DNA from: Mesorhizobium sp. B2-4-15
GTDB lineage: Bacteria > Pseudomonadota > Alphaproteobacteria > Rhizobiales > Rhizobiaceae
NCBI RefSeq assembly: GCF_006658505.1
Contig: NZ_VFUZ01000019.1
Coordinates: 1-64,000 of the forward strand
Direction: 5' to 3'
DNA length: 64,000 nt
The notes below the pieces were generated by a model. It was not told the origin of the DNA. It saw only the letters and a program-made list of their open reading frames with translations, and made no database searches. The position numbers and the translations under genes are program-made. The number at the start of each line of letters is the position of its first letter. The stretch's first letter is position 1. This document shows, piece by piece, positions 25,332-34,629 of the stretch.

Positions 25332-27842
25332 CTACCCCCGCTTCAACACCTTGCCCTTTTTGAAAAAATCCGCCCACGGATCGGCTTTCGCCAGCTGCTT
25401 CAGCGTCGTCTTGTCGCCGATCGGGAACGCGTTTGGCGCCAGCCCGGCCTCGATCTCGGCCCAGGTCACCGGCATCGACACGGTGGCGCCCTTCTTGGCC
25501 CGTGAGGAATAGGGTGCGACGGTGGTCGCGCCGCTGCCATTGCGCAGATAGTCGACGAAGATCTTGCCGGTGCGCGCCTTCTTCGACAACGTCGCGGTGT
25601 AGCGGTCGGGTGCTCCCTGTTCCAGCGCGCGGGCGAAATCATGGGCGAAGCTCTTGACCTCGGCCCAATCCGCCGACGGTTTCAGCGGCACGACGACATG
25701 AAAGCCTTTGCCGCCCGACGTCTTGACGAAATTGGGCAGCGACAGCTCGTCGAGCTTGCCCCGTATGTCGAGGGCGGCCGCGCGCACCGCCTCGACGTCA
25801 ACGCCCTCGTCCGGGTCAAGATCGAAGACGATCTGGTCGGGCCTTGCCAGATCATCGATGGTGCAGCCCCAGATGTGGATTTCGACCACGCCGAGCTGGA
25901 CCAGGGCCGCAATGCCGTCGAAATCGCGGATGAACAGGATTTCCTCGCCATCGGTGGGATCGTTCGTCTTCCCGATCTTCTCGTGCATGCCGGCCGACGC
26001 ATGCTTCTGGAAGAAGCGCTGGCCGTGGACGCCATCCGGCGCCCTGACCAGGCTGAGCGGGCGGTCGACCACGAACGGCTTCATGCGCGGCCATACCAGT
26101 GCATAGTGATCGAGCAGGGCCTGCTTCGATATCTTTTCGTCGGGCCATAAAAGCTTGTCGGGATGGGAGAGCTTCACGGTGGTTCTAGCGGTTCCGGCAG
26201 CCTTGGCGGCGCTTGAAGCCGGCTTGGCTTCGACCGCGCTCTTGGCTGTCGGTGCTGCCTTGGGCTTTTCCTGCACGACTTCCTCCGCCGGCTTGTCCTC
26301 GCGCAATCCCTGGAACGAAGCATGGCGTATAATACGGTCCGAGGTCCAGCTGCGAAACTCCACTTCACCGACAAGCTCCGGCTTGACCCAGACCAGGCCC
26401 TTGCCCTTCGGCACGGCCGCATTGAACGGTGAAGCCGTGGCTTTCAGCGCATCGAGTTTCTTCTTCAACTCGTTGGCGCCCTTGGTGGAGAAGCCGGTGC
26501 CGACGCGGCCGGCATAGTGCAGTTTGCCGCCCTCGTAATAGCCGACCAGCAGCGAGCGCAGCCCGCGCCCGGTCTTGTCCGACGGCAAATAGCCGCCAAT
26601 GACGAATTCCTGCCGTGCCGTGCATTTCGACTTCACCCAGGTCGGACCGCGCCCGCTGCGGTAGGGCGCATCGGCGCGTTTGGAGACGACGCCTTCCAGC
26701 CCCATGCGGCAGGCATGCTCCAGCATGATCTTGCCGGGCTCGGCGAAATGGTCGGAGAAACGGACCGCCGGATTCTCGGATTGCTTGCCGAGCAGTTCCT
26801 GCAGGGCCTGCTTGCGCTCGACCAGCGGCTCGCCGCGCAAATCCTTGCCGTCGAGCCGCATCAGGTCGAACACATAATACATGAAGCGGTGTGTCCGCTT
26901 CGCCGACAAATCCTGCTGCAGCAACGCGAAGGAGGAGACGCCGCTGTCGGCCAGCACGACGACCTCGCCGTCGATGATGGCGTCGTTGCATTTCAGTCCG
27001 GCGAGCTCGGCAACGATCTCGCCGCCGAATTTCTCCGTCCAGTCGAGGCCGGTGCGGGTCAGAAGCCGCACGTCGGTGCCGGCGATCTGCGCCTGCATGC
27101 GATAGCCGTCGAACTTCACCTCGTGCAGCCAGTCCTCGCCGGACGGTGCATCCCGCTCTAGCGTGGCAAGCTGCGGCTCGACGAACTCGAGTTTGTGACC
27201 AGAAGCCTTCGCCGTGCCGGCGGCCGGCTTGTTCGAATGCCAGACCTTTGGCTTCTCACCCCTGGCGGTCTTACCCTCGCCGACTTCTTCGATCGTCAGG
27301 CCGGACTTCACCGATCTGGGCTCGTCCTTCAGAATATCCTCGCCCGGCCGCGCCGCCGCATCGTCCGACTTGATCAGCAACCAATTGTCGCGCTTCTCGC
27401 CGGGGCGCGGTCTCAGCCTCACCAGATGCCAGCGGCCGTGCAGCTTGTGGCCGTTGAGTTCGAAATCGATATGCCCCTTCTTCATCGCCTTGGCCGGGTC
27501 GCCGTCGGGCGTCCACGTGCCTTCGTCCCAGACGATGACCGAGCCGCCGCCATATTCGCCCTTCGGAATGGTGCCTTCGAACGGCGCGTAATCGATCGGA
27601 TGATCCTCGACATGCACGGCCAGCCGTTTCTCATGCGGGTCGAGGCTGGGCCCGCGCGTCACCGCCCAGCTCCACAACACGCCTGCGTGTTCCAGGCGCA
27701 GGTCGTAGTGCAGCCTTGTCGCGGCATGCTTGTGGATGACGAAGATGCCGCCTGCCTCGCCCTTCTTGCGGACCACCTTGCCGGCCGGCTCCGCGGTTTT
27801 CTTGAAATCGCGTTTGGCATGATACTGTTCGAGGCTAGCCAT
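25332..27842 (-). CDS. ligD: ATP-dependent DNA ligase D (NHEJ)
   Basis: Multifunctional repair enzyme of 836 residues for bacterial non-homologous end joining. Domain order is phosphoesterase (about 1-160, with ATRLHYDLRLEH and GTIPKGEYGGG), then ligase (about 215-520, catalytic Lys243 in EVKFDGYR), then primase-polymerase (about 555-836, with LSHPDKLLWP, FDLDPDEG and TSGGKGFHVVVPLK). The linkers are Lys/Ala rich. It starts 12 bases after the ku stop, so the two form an operon, matching their joint function in double-strand-break repair. GAGGA lies upstream of the ATG. Confidence 0.96.
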   Translation of the reverse strand: MASLEQYHAKRDFKKTAEPAGKVVRKKGEAGGIFVIHKHAATRLHYDLRLEHAGVLWSWAVTRGPSLDPHEKRLAVHVEDHPIDYAPFEGTIPKGEYGGGSVIVWDEGTWTPDGDPAKAMKKGHIDFELNGHKLHGRWHLVRLRPRPGEKRDNWLLIKSDDAAARPGEDILKDEPRSVKSGLTIEEVGEGKTARGEKPKVWHSNKPAAGTAKASGHKLEFVEPQLATLERDAPSGEDWLHEVKFDGYRMQAQIAGTDVRLLTRTGLDWTEKFGGEIVAELAGLKCNDAIIDGEVVVLADSGVSSFALLQQDLSAKRTHRFMYYVFDLMRLDGKDLRGEPLVERKQALQELLGKQSENPAVRFSDHFAEPGKIMLEHACRMGLEGVVSKRADAPYRSGRGPTWVKSKCTARQEFVIGGYLPSDKTGRGLRSLLVGYYEGGKLHYAGRVGTGFSTKGANELKKKLDALKATASPFNAAVPKGKGLVWVKPELVGEVEFRSWTSDRIIRHASFQGLREDKPAEEVVQEKPKAAPTAKSAVEAKPASSAAKAAGTARTTVKLSHPDKLLWPDEKISKQALLDHYALVWPRMKPFVVDRPLSLVRAPDGVHGQRFFQKHASAGMHEKIGKTNDPTDGEEILFIRDFDGIAALVQLGVVEIHIWGCTIDDLARPDQIVFDLDPDEGVDVEAVRAAALDIRGKLDELSLPNFVKTSGGKGFHVVVPLKPSADWAEVKSFAHDFARALEQGAPDRYTATLSKKARTGKIFVDYLRNGSGATTVAPYSSRAKKGATVSMPVTWAEIEAGLAPNAFPIGDKTTLKQLAKADPWADFFKKGKVLKRG

Positions 27843-27854
27843 CTGTTCGCATCC

Positions 27855-28733
27855 TCACGCCGACTTGCGCTTGGTCGCGGCTTCTTTCGGCTTGCCGCGC
27901 TTGGTCGCCGCTTTTGCCTTCGCCGCGGCCTTTGCGCGGCCGGTGCCGGAACCACCTTCGGACGAAAGACTCTTCTTCAGCGCATCGAACAAGTTCACGA
28001 CATTGGAGGGCTTGGGCGGCGCCTTGGCCTTCGGCGCCTTGCGGCCCGCCTTCTTGGCACGAATGAGCTCGAGCAGCGCGTCCTCGTATTTATCCTCGAA
28101 CTTCGAGGGATCGAACTTCGCCTTCTTCTTGTCGATGATGAGCTCGGCCAGATCGGTCATTTCCTGATCCGTCTTCACCGCCTCGATGTCGCCGAAGACG
28201 GTGTCAGGCTGGCGCACGGTGTTGTCGTAGCGCAACGTCGTCAGCAACATGCCCCTGCCGAGCGGCTCGATGACCACGGGACGTTCGCGCCGATAGAGCA
28301 CGATACGGGCCAGCCCCGCCATCTTCTTGCCGGCCATGGCGTCGCGGATGACGGCGAAGGCTTCCTGCGAGACTTTATCGGCCGGTGTGACATAGTAGGG
28401 AGTATCCAGGTAGATCTGCTCGATGGAGGATTTGTCGACGAAACCGTCGAGCCCCATCGTATGCGACGACTCGATCTGTACGGCCTCGATCTCGTCTTCC
28501 TCGATGTGGATGAAGTCGCCATTGTCGTCTTCGTAACCCTTGATCTCGTCGTCGTCCCCAAGCGGCTTGCCGGTTTCGGCGTCGACATAGATACGCTTGA
28601 CCGTGTTGCCGGTCTGGCGGTTGAGAATGCGAAACGAGACTTTCTCGGCATGAGTGACGACGTTGGTCAGTTCGATGGCGCAGGTGACCAGCGAAAGCTT
28701 CAGGTAGCCTCTCCAGGCCGGACGCGGCGCCAT
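27855..28733 (-). CDS. ku: Ku DNA end-binding protein
   Basis: Homodimeric Ku of 292 residues that threads onto broken DNA ends and recruits LigD. The Ku core begins RPAWRGYLKLSLVTCAIEL and contains KGYEDDNGDFIHIEEDEIEA and RPVVIEPLGRGMLLTTLRY. The C-terminus is a Lys/Ala-rich tail of about 50 residues (AKAAAKAKAATKRGK), as in other bacterial Ku proteins that use the tail for DNA binding and sliding. First gene of the ku-ligD operon. Confidence 0.96.
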   Translation of the reverse strand: MAPRPAWRGYLKLSLVTCAIELTNVVTHAEKVSFRILNRQTGNTVKRIYVDAETGKPLGDDDEIKGYEDDNGDFIHIEEDEIEAVQIESSHTMGLDGFVDKSSIEQIYLDTPYYVTPADKVSQEAFAVIRDAMAGKKMAGLARIVLYRRERPVVIEPLGRGMLLTTLRYDNTVRQPDTVFGDIEAVKTDQEMTDLAELIIDKKKAKFDPSKFEDKYEDALLELIRAKKAGRKAPKAKAPPKPSNVVNLFDALKKSLSSEGGSGTGRAKAAAKAKAATKRGKPKEAATKRKSA

Positions 28734-28860
28734 GACGATTCCTGTTGAGAAAGACGATTCCTGTTAAGAAAGATGAGGTGCAACGGACGACGGCGCAACC
28801 GGTTCCAATCCGGTCGGACCAAGGCCGGCGCGACTGCCTCCGGCCTTGGCCGTCAGCCCC

Positions 28861-29367
28861 TTACTCGGCGGCCTGCAGGTTGATCTTGCTTTCCGCCATT
28901 TCGGTCAGCTTGCGATCCGTCGCCTGCTCTTCCTTGAGGTTCCTGGCCAGCAGATCGGCGCAGTCGCTGCGGCCAAGCTGCTTGGCCCAGGCGATCAGCG
29001 TGCCGTAGCGGGTCATCTCGTAGTGCTCGACCGCCTGCGCCGATGCGATCAATGCGGCGTCGAGAACCTCCTTGTCGTCGATATCGCCGCTTACCTCGTC
29101 GGCCTCCTCCAGGATGCCGTCAATGGCCGGGCAGTTGACCGTCTTTGCCTTGACGCCACGCAGTTCGAACACCTCCTCGACGCGTTCGACATGGCCCCTT
29201 GTCTGCTCGAGATGTTTTTCGAAGCCGGCCTTCAGCTGCGCGTCGGTGGCTTTGTCGATCATTTTCGGCAACGCCTTCTCGATTTGTTTTTCGGCATAAT
29301 AGATGTCGCGCAGAGTATGCACGAACAGCTCGTCCAGCGTTTTGATATCCTTCGAAAAGAAGCCCAT
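28861..29367 (-). CDS. DUF892 ferritin-like protein (YciE/YciF family)
   Basis: All-helical stress-associated protein of 168 residues. DELFVHTLRDIYYAEKQIEKALPKM and YEMTRYGTLIAWAKQLG carry the conserved acidic residues expected for a di-metal ferritin-like site. YciF-type proteins are induced by stress, and their enzymatic activity is unsettled. GGAAAGG precedes the start. It follows the ku-ligD operon on the same strand, separated by about 127 bases, so it probably has its own transcript. Confidence 0.88.
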   Translation of the reverse strand: MGFFSKDIKTLDELFVHTLRDIYYAEKQIEKALPKMIDKATDAQLKAGFEKHLEQTRGHVERVEEVFELRGVKAKTVNCPAIDGILEEADEVSGDIDDKEVLDAALIASAQAVEHYEMTRYGTLIAWAKQLGRSDCADLLARNLKEEQATDRKLTEMAESKINLQAAE

Positions 29368-29765
29368 GGTTTCAGCCTTTCCATTGCTCTTGCGGTTTCG
29401 GGATTGTTGGCCTGCCCTTGGCAGTGCCCGTCAAGCCGGCATCCCGGCTCCAAGGGTCAACGTCCGGTGCATGGGCCGGTTCCGGTCCCATTGGCAGGAG
29501 GCAAATGAAATTCCGGCGGCCGTCTGGAAGTTGAAACAAAACCGCGCGCGGGCGACATTCAAACGAAACATATGTGATGCAAAAGTCACACCGGCGAAAA
29601 TGGCGACAAAAGGCGTCGAAACACCCCGAATCGGCCGCATTCCGGCCACGAAGCAACGGGTTTTCGACCAGAAATTAACATCACGTTCACCGACTATTCA
29701 CGCCTCGATGCTATCATTCCCGCAAATCGGAAAGGACATCCGAAAACGGGACAGGGACAGGTAAA
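29368..29765. other. Intergenic region, no gene seen
   Basis: Nearly 400 bases between the divergent DUF892 gene and two tiny plus-strand ORFs. The right half is less GC-rich than the surroundings, as expected for promoters. Short frames on both strands lack motifs. No tRNA, repeat or clear operator was seen. Confidence 0.5.
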
Positions 29766-29906
29766 ATGAACTTCCTCACGCACCTCATCGGCTATGCCGC
29801 CGCCATCCGCGAGTTCGTCGCGCCGACCTATCGGCCCGAGCGCTATTACATGCGCGGCCCCGGTCCGGCTTGCGCCCGCCGCGGCACGTCGCTGGGCGCG
29901 CACTGA
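29766..29906 (+). CDS. Small ORF, hypothetical
   Basis: Possible 46-residue protein (MNFLTHLIGYAAAIREFVAP then TYRPERYYMRGPG). The ATG is preceded by GGGACAGG about 5 bases away. It shares a (T)TYRxER motif with the next small ORF, which begins 2 bases after its stop. There are no known family features. The case rests on the ribosome-binding site, the shared motif and the otherwise empty region. Confidence 0.45.
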   Translation: MNFLTHLIGYAAAIREFVAPTYRPERYYMRGPGPACARRGTSLGAH

Positions 29907-29908
29907 CC

Positions 29909-30034
29909 ATGACGTTCGAGAGCCGCCACAACAGCCGCATCTGCAGGCCGGGTGCCGACTCCCGCGCCACGACCTATCGCGCCGAGCGTCCGATTTTCGC
30001 CGACAGGCGGCGTGCGACATCGCCACGTCTTTGA
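29909..30034 (+). CDS. Small ORF, hypothetical
   Basis: Possible 41-residue basic peptide (MTFESRHNSRICRPGADSR then ATTYRAERPIFADRR). It begins 2 bases after the stop of the previous small ORF, so translation could be coupled. It repeats the TYRxER motif of that ORF. No family is recognised and a chance frame is possible. Confidence 0.3.
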   Translation: MTFESRHNSRICRPGADSRATTYRAERPIFADRRRATSPRL

Positions 30035-30085
30035 TGCCGCCTCCGGCTGGCTTGGTGTCGCAGGACACGAGCAGCCGAGGCACCC

Positions 30086-30374
30086 GTGACCGATTCTCCC
30101 CAGTCAAGCCGTACCAAGCCAGGCCATCCACCTGAATCCTTCGACGCAAGCCATCCGCTGATCGTTTTCGATGGCGTCTGCGTGCTGTGCTCGGGTTTCG
30201 TGCGCCTCGTGGTCAGGCTCGACCGTCAGGAACCGATTCCGCTTCGCCACCGCGCTTCGGCGAAGCGCGTTCCGGAGACACGGGCCGCGTACCGACAGCT
30301 ACGAAACCAATCTCGTTCTTGTTGATGGCGCCGCCTTCACGCGGCTCGACAGCTGCGCCGCGGTCATTGGCTGA
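30086..30374 (+). pseudogene. Frameshifted DCC-family (DUF393) thiol-disulfide protein remnant
   Basis: The first frame encodes HPLIVFDGVCVLCSGFVRLV, the classical DCC motif with Cys-x-x-Cys. At about 30230-30240 homology jumps to another frame, which continues RFRFATALRR and then SYETNLVLVDGAAFTRLDSC before a stop at 30374. Intact proteins of this family run about 130 residues in a single frame, with more sequence after the last segment. A frameshift plus a C-terminal loss therefore make this a likely pseudogene, unless the frameshift is a sequencing error. Confidence 0.75.
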
Positions 30375-30481
30375 AGACCATCCAGTGTTCAGCGGACGAA
30401 ACGACATAGCCGGCTAACGGCATGGCTGGCTGGGTTTTGAGATGGAAGGTCTGCCGGATTCACACCCGCTCGTCGGGACGA

Positions 30482-30862
30482 TCACGGGCCGCCGCGACTG
30501 GCGGGTTCGCACGGCTCCAGCACGATCGCCCCGCCCGCTGTCTTGCCAAGTTCCCGGCAGCCCTGAGGGGTGCACAGCGTCCACCCATCGCCAGTCGCCC
30601 CGGAGGCGGCTAGCACGACGCGGCGCTGCGTGCCGATCCTGGGCGCGTAGACCCACCAGCCGCCGCGAAGCACCGCGCCCTCGGGTGGCTCCATGCCGGC
30701 GCCCGAGCCTTCGATGCGCGCCTCGACGACCTGCAGGCCGGAAGGCGTCACCCTCCAGTCTTCCTCCCAGCGCGTCCGTTCGACCGAATGCGTCCACGAC
30801 AGGGTAAAGGCGGCGGCAGCCAGCGCCACTGTCTTGCCGGCGGCCAGGATGCAGAGGCTCAA
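30482..30862 (-). CDS. DUF1850 protein, TRAP-transporter companion
   Basis: Small protein of 126 residues. It begins with a hydrophobic segment (ILAAGKTVALAAAAFTL) and then has the DUF1850 pattern SWTHSVERTRWEEDWRV, EGSGAGMEPPEGAVLRGGWW and LCTPQGCREL. The best start is a TTG at 30862 that overlaps the stop of the fused TRAP permease (TTGA). DUF1850 genes regularly sit beside TAXI-type TRAP transporters; their function is unknown. The open frame continues upstream for 1.6 kb antisense-frame over the permease gene, which is a shadow. Confidence 0.82.
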   Translation of the reverse strand: MSLCILAAGKTVALAAAAFTLSWTHSVERTRWEEDWRVTPSGLQVVEARIEGSGAGMEPPEGAVLRGGWWVYAPRIGTQRRVVLAASGATGDGWTLCTPQGCRELGKTAGGAIVLEPCEPASRGGP

Positions 30863-33030
30863 GGAATCGTCGGCCCGGGAGCGCCGGACACGGTGCGGGT
30901 GCGGTACCAGTGCGCGCCCACCACCAGCAGCGACAGGACGAAGCCGGCCTCGTCGGTCAACGGCACCGCCGCCACCAACAGGAAGGCTGCGGCGGCGGCC
31001 GCGAACCGTTCCCATACGGTCAGCCGCGTGCGCAGGAAGCCGATCACGGCCGCCCCCCAGAGACCGATCGCCAGCACGGCCTTGACGACGATATAGGCGA
31101 CCGCGGGCCAATACCCGACCGCCGCCGACAGTGGGCCGCCGTCCTGCAGCATGAGAGCCGGCGTGTAGACGGCCATGAACGGCACGACAAAACCGGCGGC
31201 GGCGACCTTTATTGCCTCGAAGGCGATTTTCAATCCGCTTTCCCGGGCGATCGGCGCGGCGGCGAAACAGGCAAGCGCCACCGGCGGCGTCAGATCCGCC
31301 AGGATGCCGAAATAGAACACGAACATGTGGCCGACCAGCAGCGGCACGCCAAGCTGGAGCAGCGCCGGCCCTGCGATCGAGGCCGTGATGATGTAGTTTG
31401 GAATGGTCGGAATGCCCATACCCAGCACGACGCAAGTAACCATCGTCAGGACAAGCGACAGGAACAGGCTGGACTGGCCGATGGAGACGATGAAGGCACC
31501 GAAGGTCGTCGCGACGCCGGTCAGCGTCATGGTGCCGACAATGACGCCGACCACGGCGCAGGCAATGCCGACCGGCAGCGCCGTGCGGGCGCCTTCGGCC
31601 AGCGAATCCCGGCAGGCGATCAGCGTGTCGCGCCCGCCCGAGACGAAGAGGTTTGCCACGATCAGCACGGCGGCGGCGATGAGAATGGCGTTGATGCCCA
31701 TCTTGAAGAAGCTGGCGGCGACCAGACCCAGACCGATCCAGAAGGCGGCGCGCAGGATAGGCGAGGGTAGCCCGAGCGCCACCGAGCCGCCGAGGATCAG
31801 CAGCACCGTCATGGCGAGTCCGATCGTGCCGGCATAGAGCGGCGTGTAGCCCGAGAACAGCAGATAGATGAGGACGGCCAGTGGCAGGATCAGGTACCAG
31901 CCCCGGCGGAAGGCCGCGAGCGGCGAAGGCAATTCGGCCCGGGACAGGCCAAGCAGATTGTGTTTCCCGGCTTCGAGATGCACCATCCAGAATGCCGAAG
32001 CGAAATAGAGCAAGGCGGGAATGATCGCCGCCTTGACGATTTCGGAGTATTCGACGCCGAGCGTCTCGGCCATGATGAAGGCGACCGCGCCCATCACCGG
32101 TGGCATGATCTGTCCGCCCATCGAGGCCGTGGCCTCGACGCCGCCCGCAAAGGCGGCGCGGTAGCCGAAGCGCTTCATCAGCGGAATGGTGAACTGGCCC
32201 GTGGTGACCACATTGGCGACGCCGGATCCTGAGATCGTGCCCATGAGCCCCGATGCGATCACCGCCACCTTGGCCGCGCCGCCGCGTGCATGGCCGACGA
32301 AACCCAGCGAAACGTCCGTGAAAAGCTTGATCATGCCGGCGCGTTCCAGGAACGAGCCGAACAGGATGAACAGGAAGATGTAGGTGGCCGAAACATAGAT
32401 CGGGATGCCATAGATGCCTTCCGTGCCATAGGCCATCTGGTCGACGACTTGCGAAAAGTCGTAGCCGCGATGGTTCAGCGGCGACGGCAGATGCTGGCCG
32501 AACAGCCCATAGAGAAGAAAACACCCGGAGATGACCGGCAAGGCCGGCCCCATCATCGCGTAGGCAGCAGCGAAGACGGTGACCAGCGCGATGACGCCGA
32601 AGATCAGGTCGGCCGTGTTCAGGTCGCCGGCGCGCAGGATCAGCGCCTGGTATTCGAGATACTGGTAGGCGGCGACAGCGACACCGGCCAGGGCCAGCGC
32701 CCAGGCGAGCGTCCGTCCGGCGGCGCCCAGCTTGCGCGCGGACGCGACGAGCGGGAAAGCCAGCAGCATCAGGAAGCCGACATGGGAGGCGCGCAGCACC
32801 TGACTCGGGATGCTGAGGATGTGGGCGGCCGTGGCAATCTGGAACAGCGAGAAGATGACCGCGATCCAGAACAGCAGCCTGCCTTCCCGCGACGGCGCGA
32901 AACCGCCACCGGTCGGGTCGTGGAAATCTTCCGCCGTGGCCTCTGTTCTTGTCTCGGTGCCGGCCGCCGTCTGAGCCATGGGACTTGCGCCTTCAATCGG
33001 CCGGGAGCCGGCCGCCCGGTTCCCGGCCAT
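30859..33030 (-). CDS. TRAP transporter permease, fused small and large subunits (TAXI type)
   Basis: Membrane protein of 723 residues with about 17-18 helices. It fuses the 4-helix (DctQ-like) and 12-helix (DctM-like) subunits, as is usual for TAXI-TRAP systems. Segments include SGSGVANVVTTGQFTIP, GGQIMPPVMGAVAFIMAE and VLGMGIPTIPNYI, conserved in the DctM part. It imports an organic acid or similar solute by ion gradient, with the adjacent binding protein. Two starts are possible: 33030 (AAGGGG close by) and 32979 (GAAGG at better spacing). It overlaps the DUF1850 gene. Confidence 0.92.
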   Translation of the reverse strand: MAGNRAAGSRPIEGASPMAQTAAGTETRTEATAEDFHDPTGGGFAPSREGRLLFWIAVIFSLFQIATAAHILSIPSQVLRASHVGFLMLLAFPLVASARKLGAAGRTLAWALALAGVAVAAYQYLEYQALILRAGDLNTADLIFGVIALVTVFAAAYAMMGPALPVISGCFLLYGLFGQHLPSPLNHRGYDFSQVVDQMAYGTEGIYGIPIYVSATYIFLFILFGSFLERAGMIKLFTDVSLGFVGHARGGAAKVAVIASGLMGTISGSGVANVVTTGQFTIPLMKRFGYRAAFAGGVEATASMGGQIMPPVMGAVAFIMAETLGVEYSEIVKAAIIPALLYFASAFWMVHLEAGKHNLLGLSRAELPSPLAAFRRGWYLILPLAVLIYLLFSGYTPLYAGTIGLAMTVLLILGGSVALGLPSPILRAAFWIGLGLVAASFFKMGINAILIAAAVLIVANLFVSGGRDTLIACRDSLAEGARTALPVGIACAVVGVIVGTMTLTGVATTFGAFIVSIGQSSLFLSLVLTMVTCVVLGMGIPTIPNYIITASIAGPALLQLGVPLLVGHMFVFYFGILADLTPPVALACFAAAPIARESGLKIAFEAIKVAAAGFVVPFMAVYTPALMLQDGGPLSAAVGYWPAVAYIVVKAVLAIGLWGAAVIGFLRTRLTVWERFAAAAAAFLLVAAVPLTDEAGFVLSLLVVGAHWYRTRTVSGAPGPTIP

Positions 33031-33039
33031 AGCCCCTTG

Positions 33040-33996
33040 TCACATCATGCCCTTTTCCTTGTAGTAGCGCGCGGCGCCCGGATGCAGCGGGATGGGCAGC
33101 CCCTTGATCGCGTCCTCGAGCTTGATCGACTTGGCGGCATTGTGCGCGGCAACCATCTGGTCGAGGTGCTCGAACAACTGTTTGGTCATCTGATAGGCTT
33201 CCTCATCCGACAGGTCGGAGCGGGTCACCAGGATGTTCGTGACGGCCAGCGTCGGGATGTCCTGCTTCTGGCCCTGGTAGGTGCCGGCGGGAATGGTCGC
33301 CGCCTGGAACGGCGCGCCCAGCTTCTGGGCGACCTCGGCCGGAACCGCCACCACGGTGATCGGCAGCGATGAAGCAAGGTCCTTGATCGACGCGACGCCG
33401 AGCCCCGCCGACTGCAGCGTGGCGTCGAGCTGGCGGTTCTTGATCAGTTCGACCGATTCGCCGAACGGCAGGTATTCGGTCCTCGACAGATCGCTGTAGC
33501 TCATGCCCAGCGCCCCGAAGATGGCGCGCGCGTTGAGTTCGGTCCCGGATTTCGGTGCGCCAACCGACAGGCTCTTGCCCTTCAAGTCGGCGAAGGACTT
33601 GATCCCGGACTCCTGGCTGGCGACGATCTGGACGTAGTTCGGGTATATGGCCGCGATCGCGCGCAGCTTTTCGAGCTTTTGCGGGAAACCGGCATCGGCG
33701 TCGCCTTCGGCGGCGGCTTTCACCGAATCGCCGAGCGCGAAGGCGATCTCGCCCTTGCCCTGCTCCAGAAGGTTCAGGTTCTCCACCGAAGCCTTTGTCG
33801 CCTGGACCTGGGTACGCACGCCCGGAATGGTCTTGCCGTAGATTTCCGAAAGCGCGACGCCGAGCGGGTAGTAGACTCCGGACGTGCCGCCGGTCAGCAC
33901 ATTGATGAACTCGTCGGCCCTGGCACCGCAGATACCCACGCCCAGCGAAAGGGCCACCATGCCAGCCGCGATGAACTTCGTTCTGAAAAAGAGCAC
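33040..33996 (-). CDS. TAXI-family TRAP transporter solute-binding protein
   Basis: Periplasmic binding protein of 318 residues. A GTG at 33996 with GGGAGG 7 bases upstream gives a clean signal peptide (VLFFRTKFIAAGMVALSLGV, cleaved near ARA). The mature part has INVLTGGTSGVYYPLGVALS and GKSLSVGAPKSGTELNARAI, typical of TAXI proteins. Earlier in-frame starts up to 34098 would add a non-signal extension. It is the first gene of the operon; the permease follows. The ligand is unknown (glutamate is bound by some TAXI proteins). Confidence 0.92.
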   Translation of the reverse strand: MLFFRTKFIAAGMVALSLGVGICGARADEFINVLTGGTSGVYYPLGVALSEIYGKTIPGVRTQVQATKASVENLNLLEQGKGEIAFALGDSVKAAAEGDADAGFPQKLEKLRAIAAIYPNYVQIVASQESGIKSFADLKGKSLSVGAPKSGTELNARAIFGALGMSYSDLSRTEYLPFGESVELIKNRQLDATLQSAGLGVASIKDLASSLPITVVAVPAEVAQKLGAPFQAATIPAGTYQGQKQDIPTLAVTNILVTRSDLSDEEAYQMTKQLFEHLDQMVAAHNAAKSIKLEDAIKGLPIPLHPGAARYYKEKGMM

Positions 33997-34253
33997 GTGT
34001 TTTCCTCCCTGGAATAGCGACAACCGCATCACCTCCTCGACGCGGACCGGCCCGAGTTTAGACGGCGGGCCGCAAATGCCAACCCGCAAATGTGCCACTA
34101 GACGAACGGTTGAGTGGATCCGGAACGTCTGCCGGCTTGCGCAAGGCGCGACCGCGGCCGAAAGTTTTCCGCAGCCTGTCGAAATCGGTCGCCGCCGCGC
34201 GACATACGTTCGGCCCGCAACGGAGCGGCCTTCGAAACCACGGGAGAAGACCC

Positions 34254-34622
34254 ATGCGATACATGCTTTTGATCTACAATGACGAAGCCGCGATGGCGAA
34301 TACGCCGAAAGAACAGACCCAGCAGGCCCTCGCGGCCTACGGTGCCTATACCGAAGCTTTGAAGAAATCCGGCGCGTGGCTGGCTGGCGAACGGCTGCGC
34401 CCGACCCAGGCGGCCACTGCGGTGCGGATGGCCGGCGCCAAGACCAACGTGCTCGACGGCCCCTATGCCGACACCAAGGAGCAGCTTGCCGGGTTCTATA
34501 TGATCGAGGCGGCCGACATCGATACGGCCATCGAATGGGCGGCGCGCTGTCCCGCCGCCAGCACCGGCACGGTCGAGGTACGGCCCATCTGGGAAATGAC
34601 CGAGTACATCACCGAGCAATGA
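34254..34622 (+). CDS. YCII/DGPF-family protein
   Basis: Protein of 122 residues with the DGPF signature (VLDGPYADTKEQLAGFYMIEA). It starts MRYMLLIYNDEAAMA and ends with VEVRPIWEM. GGGAGA precedes the ATG at 34254; an upstream extension to 34092 has no support. It lies 7 bases before an ECF sigma factor gene. DGPF proteins are the standard partners of ECF42 sigma factors, and their biochemical role is unsettled. Confidence 0.9.
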   Translation: MRYMLLIYNDEAAMANTPKEQTQQALAAYGAYTEALKKSGAWLAGERLRPTQAATAVRMAGAKTNVLDGPYADTKEQLAGFYMIEAADIDTAIEWAARCPAASTGTVEVRPIWEMTEYITEQ

Positions 34623-34629
34623 GAGTGTG

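Noticed and set aside
30863..32524. Upstream extension of the DUF1850 frame over the TRAP permease
   Set aside because: Only the part from 30862 down matches DUF1850. The upstream part is the wrong frame of the permease, which has its own transmembrane pattern.
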